Assembly: GCA_002293275.1 (NCBI GenBank)
Contig: DBCX01000056.1
Location: 45,786-63,224 of the forward strand
Length of the DNA: 17,439 nucleotides
Direction: 5' to 3'
DNA from: Cyanobacteria bacterium UBA947
GTDB lineage: Bacteria; Cyanobacteriota; Vampirovibrionia; Gastranaerophilales; Gastranaerophilaceae
Both the position numbers and the translations under genes were made by a program. The notes beneath the pieces were generated by a model, which had not been told where the DNA came from, did no database searches, and saw nothing but the letters and a program-made list of their open reading frames with translations. Shown piece after piece: positions 15,230-17,439 of this stretch (position 1 is the stretch's first letter; the number at the start of each line of letters is the position of its first letter).

Positions 15230-15244
15230 ATATTTTACATTATC

Positions 15245-15273
15245 TTGACTTTTAATTAATTATATTGTATTAT
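15245..15273 (+). promoter_or_regulatory. Sigma70-type promoter of the 61-aa gene with flanking TTTAATTAA repeats
   Basis: TTGACT (15245-15250), 17 bp, TATTAT (15268-15273) is a strong promoter. TTTAATTAA occurs at 15251-15259 within the spacer and again at 15285-15293 downstream of the predicted start, 34 bp apart. Each contains the palindrome TTAATTAA. They are candidate operators for the adjacent XRE protein, which is inference. Confidence 0.6.
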
Positions 15274-15307
15274 TATCAAGTATATTTAATTAAAAAGGAA
15301 ACAATTC

Positions 15308-15493
15308 ATGAAAGCAGAAGAATCAGTATTTAATATCGAACACCTTGCCATGGCGCTCCAAATCTTCGCCCGATTCTACGACAATGACCCAAAAGACGCG
15401 ATAGAATGCGCCCAAAGCATTGCCTCTTTTATTCTTAAAGAAACCGAAAAATTATCAATACAATCTAAATCTGGTCGACCGAAATGCTCGTAA
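15308..15493 (+). CDS. Small hypothetical protein (61 aa)
   Basis: ATG at 15308 follows AAAAAGGA with about 8-nt spacing and a strong promoter, so it is likely expressed. The protein is probably helical: residues 9-48 (IEHLAMALQIFARFYDND and on to SIASFILKETEKL) look like two amphipathic helices, with a basic, Ser-rich tail. There is no recognised domain. Its last nine codons overlap the end of exbD on the opposite strand by 29 bp. Its location divergent from an XRE regulator recalls regulator-plus-small-partner pairs, but a toxin role is unsupported. Confidence 0.65.
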   Translation: MKAEESVFNIEHLAMALQIFARFYDNDPKDAIECAQSIASFILKETEKLSIQSKSGRPKCS

Positions 15494-15851
15494 CGCCCGC
15501 TGCGCGCGCGCTGTCCATAAGTTTTACCAGTGCGCCATGGCTTGACTGACCTTCCGCTCTTATCATCAGCCCGTCCGGATACTCACCGCTGCGCGCTTTT
15601 ATCGTATTTTCAAGCTGCCCGGCGTCCACCGGCTCATCATCCAAATAATACGCGTCATCAGCGCCAACCACAAATGTCATAATCTTTAAATCCTTGTTGT
15701 GCTGCTCGGCCGCAACATTCTCCGGCACAGTCAAATTCAACCCCTGCTGGTCCAAAAGCGGCGCAATCACCATCATAATAATCAACAGCACCAAAAATAT
15801 ATCCGTCAACGGCGTTATGTTTATTTCGCTGAATGTGTCTCTGCGGCTCAC
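15465..15851 (-). CDS. exbD: ExbD/TolR family protein (copy 2 of the operon)
   Basis: ExbD/TolR proteins use the proton gradient with ExbB/TolQ to energise TonB/TolA. This 128-residue protein has the hallmarks: a short cytoplasmic N-terminus, EINITPLTDIFLVLLIIMMVIAP as the single membrane helix with the proton-carrying Asp (about 17), and a periplasmic domain. GTG at 15851 overlaps the stop of the preceding exbD by 4 bp (GTGA). It is the last gene of the operon and converges on the 61-residue gene. It has diverged strongly from its neighbour except for the membrane segment. Confidence 0.92.
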   Translation of the reverse strand: MSRRDTFSEINITPLTDIFLVLLIIMMVIAPLLDQQGLNLTVPENVAAEQHNKDLKIMTFVVGADDAYYLDDEPVDAGQLENTIKARSGEYPDGLMIRAEGQSSHGALVKLMDSARAAGVTSISVDQI

Positions 15852-16244
15852 CCGTTACCCTCCAATTCTTTTTGCTCTTTTTTGCTCAACGGTTCACCCG
15901 CCACAATCAATTTTTTGTACTCGGCGTCCTGCGCCGCGTTCATAATCTCCATTATTTTCGCGCTTTTCACCTGACTGTCAGCCTTGACAACAAGCTCGGG
16001 TGTTTCCAGCGAGGGTCGCAGCGCCGTCAACTGGCCTGTCAAATCCTGCACCGGCGCCCCGTTCAAGTACATTTGACCGTCCTTTGTCACCGCAACCTCG
16101 GCGTTTTTTTGCTCAATAGCCGCACCGCTGTTGATTTCCGGCATTGTTATGTTCGTGTCCATCTGCTGGAACGTCGGCGCCACAACCATCATAATAATCA
16201 GCAGCACCAAAAATATATCCGTCAACGGCGTTATATTTATTTCG
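15769..16244. repeat. 60-bp near-identical block shared by the two exbD genes
   Basis: Bases 15769-15828 and 16185-16244, both encoding the TPLTDIFLVLLIIMMV region, differ at only 2 of 60 positions, including many synonymous sites. The rest of the two genes shows little DNA similarity. This points to recent local duplication or gene conversion limited to the membrane segment. Confidence 0.8.
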
Positions 16245-16282
16245 TTAAATACCTTACTTTTTTTGTTTGTACTAAACGCCAT
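15848..16282 (-). CDS. exbD: ExbD/TolR family protein (copy 1 of the operon)
   Basis: The 144-residue protein has the same layout: cytoplasmic MAFSTNKKSKVFNE, then INITPLTDIFLVLLIIMMVVAP as the membrane helix, then a periplasmic domain. A charged, Lys/Glu-rich tail (KKEQKELEGNG) is extra compared with its neighbour. ATG at 16282 is chosen because it lies 1 nt after the exbB stop and fits family length; a longer upstream frame would run into exbB. Two adjacent exbD genes are common where ExbD forms heteromers or where one copy has a specialised role. Confidence 0.93.
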   Translation of the reverse strand: MAFSTNKKSKVFNEINITPLTDIFLVLLIIMMVVAPTFQQMDTNITMPEINSGAAIEQKNAEVAVTKDGQMYLNGAPVQDLTGQLTALRPSLETPELVVKADSQVKSAKIMEIMNAAQDAEYKKLIVAGEPLSKKEQKELEGNG

Positions 16283-16283
16283 A

Positions 16284-16919
16284 CTACACCTTGACTTCCG
16301 CGGCTTCTTCACTGTCAACAAAGCTTAAAAACAGCAGTTTAATCAGCTGGAAGTCGTCTTCAAAGTGTTTCACTATTGACTGGAACGAGTTGTAGAAGAT
16401 TACCGCAACAATCGCAACCCCAAGACCGGCAGCTGTCGCAATCAACGCGGCACCGATACCCATCGCAACCGCTGCAGACTGGTTTCCCTGCTGCGCCAGA
16501 TCCTGAAATGTGTACAAAATCCGCACAACCGTACCAAACAGACCCAAAAACGGCGCCACACCGCCAATTGTACCTAAAATCGTCAGGTGGCTTTCCAGTT
16601 TTCTTGTCGCAAGCGCCGCAGCGATATCAAACGAGCGCGAAAACCCTTTGCGCTGCTCCGCAAAAATCCGCACCGCCTCTTCCGTCACCTCGCCGATAAC
16701 CCCGCCGCACTGCACCGCGATGGCTTCTGCGCCCGTCAAACTGCCTTTGGCAAGCTCTTTTTGCAAACTCTGGATATAACGGCTCTCCACGATATTTCGC
16801 TTGTTCTTGTTGTAAAACGCGTAACGGTTAATCACAACCGCAACCGTTAAAATTGAACACACAAATATCGGCAGCAGCACCGGCCAGTCCATTTTAATTG
16901 AGTGTAATAGTAGTTCCAT
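16284..16919 (-). CDS. exbB: ExbB/TolQ/MotA family proton-channel protein
   Basis: This 211-residue inner-membrane protein has a first helix near residues 13-32 (VLLPIFVCSILTVAVVINRY), a large cytoplasmic part, and two further helices near 115-135 and 150-180, including GTIGGVAPFLGLFGTVV and the Gly/Ala-rich AAVAMGIGAALIATAAGLGVAI, the family signature. ExbB pentamers house ExbD helices and conduct protons. ATG 16919 follows AAAGGAG with about 9-nt spacing. It lies 29 bp after tonB and 1 nt before exbD. TolQ is possible, but no tolB or pal gene is visible. Confidence 0.93.
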   Translation of the reverse strand: MELLLHSIKMDWPVLLPIFVCSILTVAVVINRYAFYNKNKRNIVESRYIQSLQKELAKGSLTGAEAIAVQCGGVIGEVTEEAVRIFAEQRKGFSRSFDIAAALATRKLESHLTILGTIGGVAPFLGLFGTVVRILYTFQDLAQQGNQSAAVAMGIGAALIATAAGLGVAIVAVIFYNSFQSIVKHFEDDFQLIKLLFLSFVDSEEAAEVKV

Positions 16920-16948
16920 AATTTATTTCTCCTTTTTAAATTAGTATA

Positions 16949-17439
16949 TCATTGATAGCCCGATGCTCCAAATACGTTATAATCAAACGTAAACTGGATA
17001 TCTATACTCTGCCCTTTAAAGTCCGGCGGCAGCGGTTTGAACGGTGCGGTCAGCTGAACCGCGTTCAAAGCGGCCTTGTCAGCGTTCGGCAGCCCGGATG
17101 ACTTGTAAACCGTGCACGATAGCAGTCTGCCGTCCCTTGCAATCTTGAACAACAGCACCACACGCTTGCTCTCGTTGCCTTTTGGCGGTTCCCAATTCAT
17201 TTTTATACGTCTTTGAAGCTCCCTCATATACGGCCCGAAATCCGGCTCTTTCACCGTATCAATCCCCGGTCTGCCGCTCGGGTTTCCAGGTCCCGGGTTG
17301 CCCGCAGAGCCTGTCCCGCCGCCAGATGCAAGTTTCGGTGCGGACGAGCTGCCCGTCGGCGCAAGCGCAGGCGATGCAGACGACCGGCTGCTGCTTGAAG
17401 AACTTGACGAATTGCCCACGGGCGCACCGGAATAGCTTC
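16949..17439 (-). CDS. tonB: TonB/TolA C-terminal domain protein (5' end beyond window)
   Basis: The minus-strand frame is open to the right edge (first complete codon ends at 17437), so the start and membrane anchor are missing. A Ser-rich run (about eleven Ser) and a Gly/Pro/Ala/Ser linker, probably the periplasm-spanning spacer, are followed by a TonB C-terminal domain: PYMRELQRRIKMNWEPP, VVLLFKIARDGRLLSCTVYKSSG, ADKAALNAV and the FKPLPPDF segment. The protein transmits ExbB/ExbD energy to outer-membrane receptors or, if TolA-like, to the cell envelope. A possible GTG start at 17419 would be internal; the longer frame is preferred because a TonB needs an N-terminal helix. Confidence 0.85.
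   Translation of the reverse strand, partial: SYSGAPVGNSSSSSSSSRSSASPALAPTGSSSAPKLASGGGTGSAGNPGPGNPSGRPGIDTVKEPDFGPYMRELQRRIKMNWEPPKGNESKRVVLLFKIARDGRLLSCTVYKSSGLPNADKAALNAVQLTAPFKPLPPDFKGQSIDIQFTFDYNVFGASGYQ

Overview
This looks like chromosomal DNA of a Gram-negative anaerobic bacterium with moderate G+C. A TonB/ExbB/ExbD-type system implies an outer membrane. Corrinoid/iron-sulfur protein (CFeSP) homologues point to an anaerobic, B12-dependent one-carbon step. I cannot name the lineage from sequence alone. An uncultured group such as Vampirovibrionia/Gastranaerophilales, Elusimicrobia or Margulisbacteria is possible, but this is a guess. No rRNA, tRNA, CRISPR array, transposase or integrase was seen.

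Layout. 1-5327 (-) is one enormous open frame that starts at 5327 and runs off the left edge (at least 1775 codons). It encodes a modular, repeat-rich, Ala/Gly-rich protein with duplicated ~230-residue modules, a 25-residue tandem repeat array and an HEYAH motif in a context like the SprA-related putative metalloproteases. 5459-8287 (-) carries a 69-residue small protein, coaX (type III pantothenate kinase) and a U32-family protein. coaX contains a 93-bp palindromic element inserted in frame, and its Shine-Dalgarno lies in a strong RNA hairpin. 8290-8598 is an AT-rich intergenic region with divergent promoters and a minus-strand intrinsic terminator. 8599-9390 (+) is surE. 9439-10728 (-) is an MFS sugar-type transporter. 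10827-11561 (+) is an unrecognised membrane-anchored protein. 11581-14986 (-) holds ftsH followed by two shortened CFeSP subunit homologues (AcsD-like, then AcsC-like). 15011-15214 (-) is a small XRE regulator, divergent from a 61-residue hypothetical (15308-15493, +). 15465-17439 (-) is a tonB-exbB-exbD-exbD operon, cut by the right edge inside tonB.

How they fit together. The right end is an envelope energy-coupling operon. FtsH is membrane-protein quality control, CoaX starts CoA synthesis, and SurE is a nucleotide phosphatase. The AcsC/AcsD-like pair may shuttle methyl groups, but no acetyl-CoA synthase or CO dehydrogenase gene is visible and both proteins lack much of their TIM barrels. 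Several genes (surE, ftsH, the XRE gene, probably the MFS gene) have a -10 box 6-10 nt before ATG and no usable Shine-Dalgarno, so they are probably leaderless. The strongest candidates for something new are the RPE-like palindrome in coaX, the giant modular protein and the miniaturised CFeSP pair.
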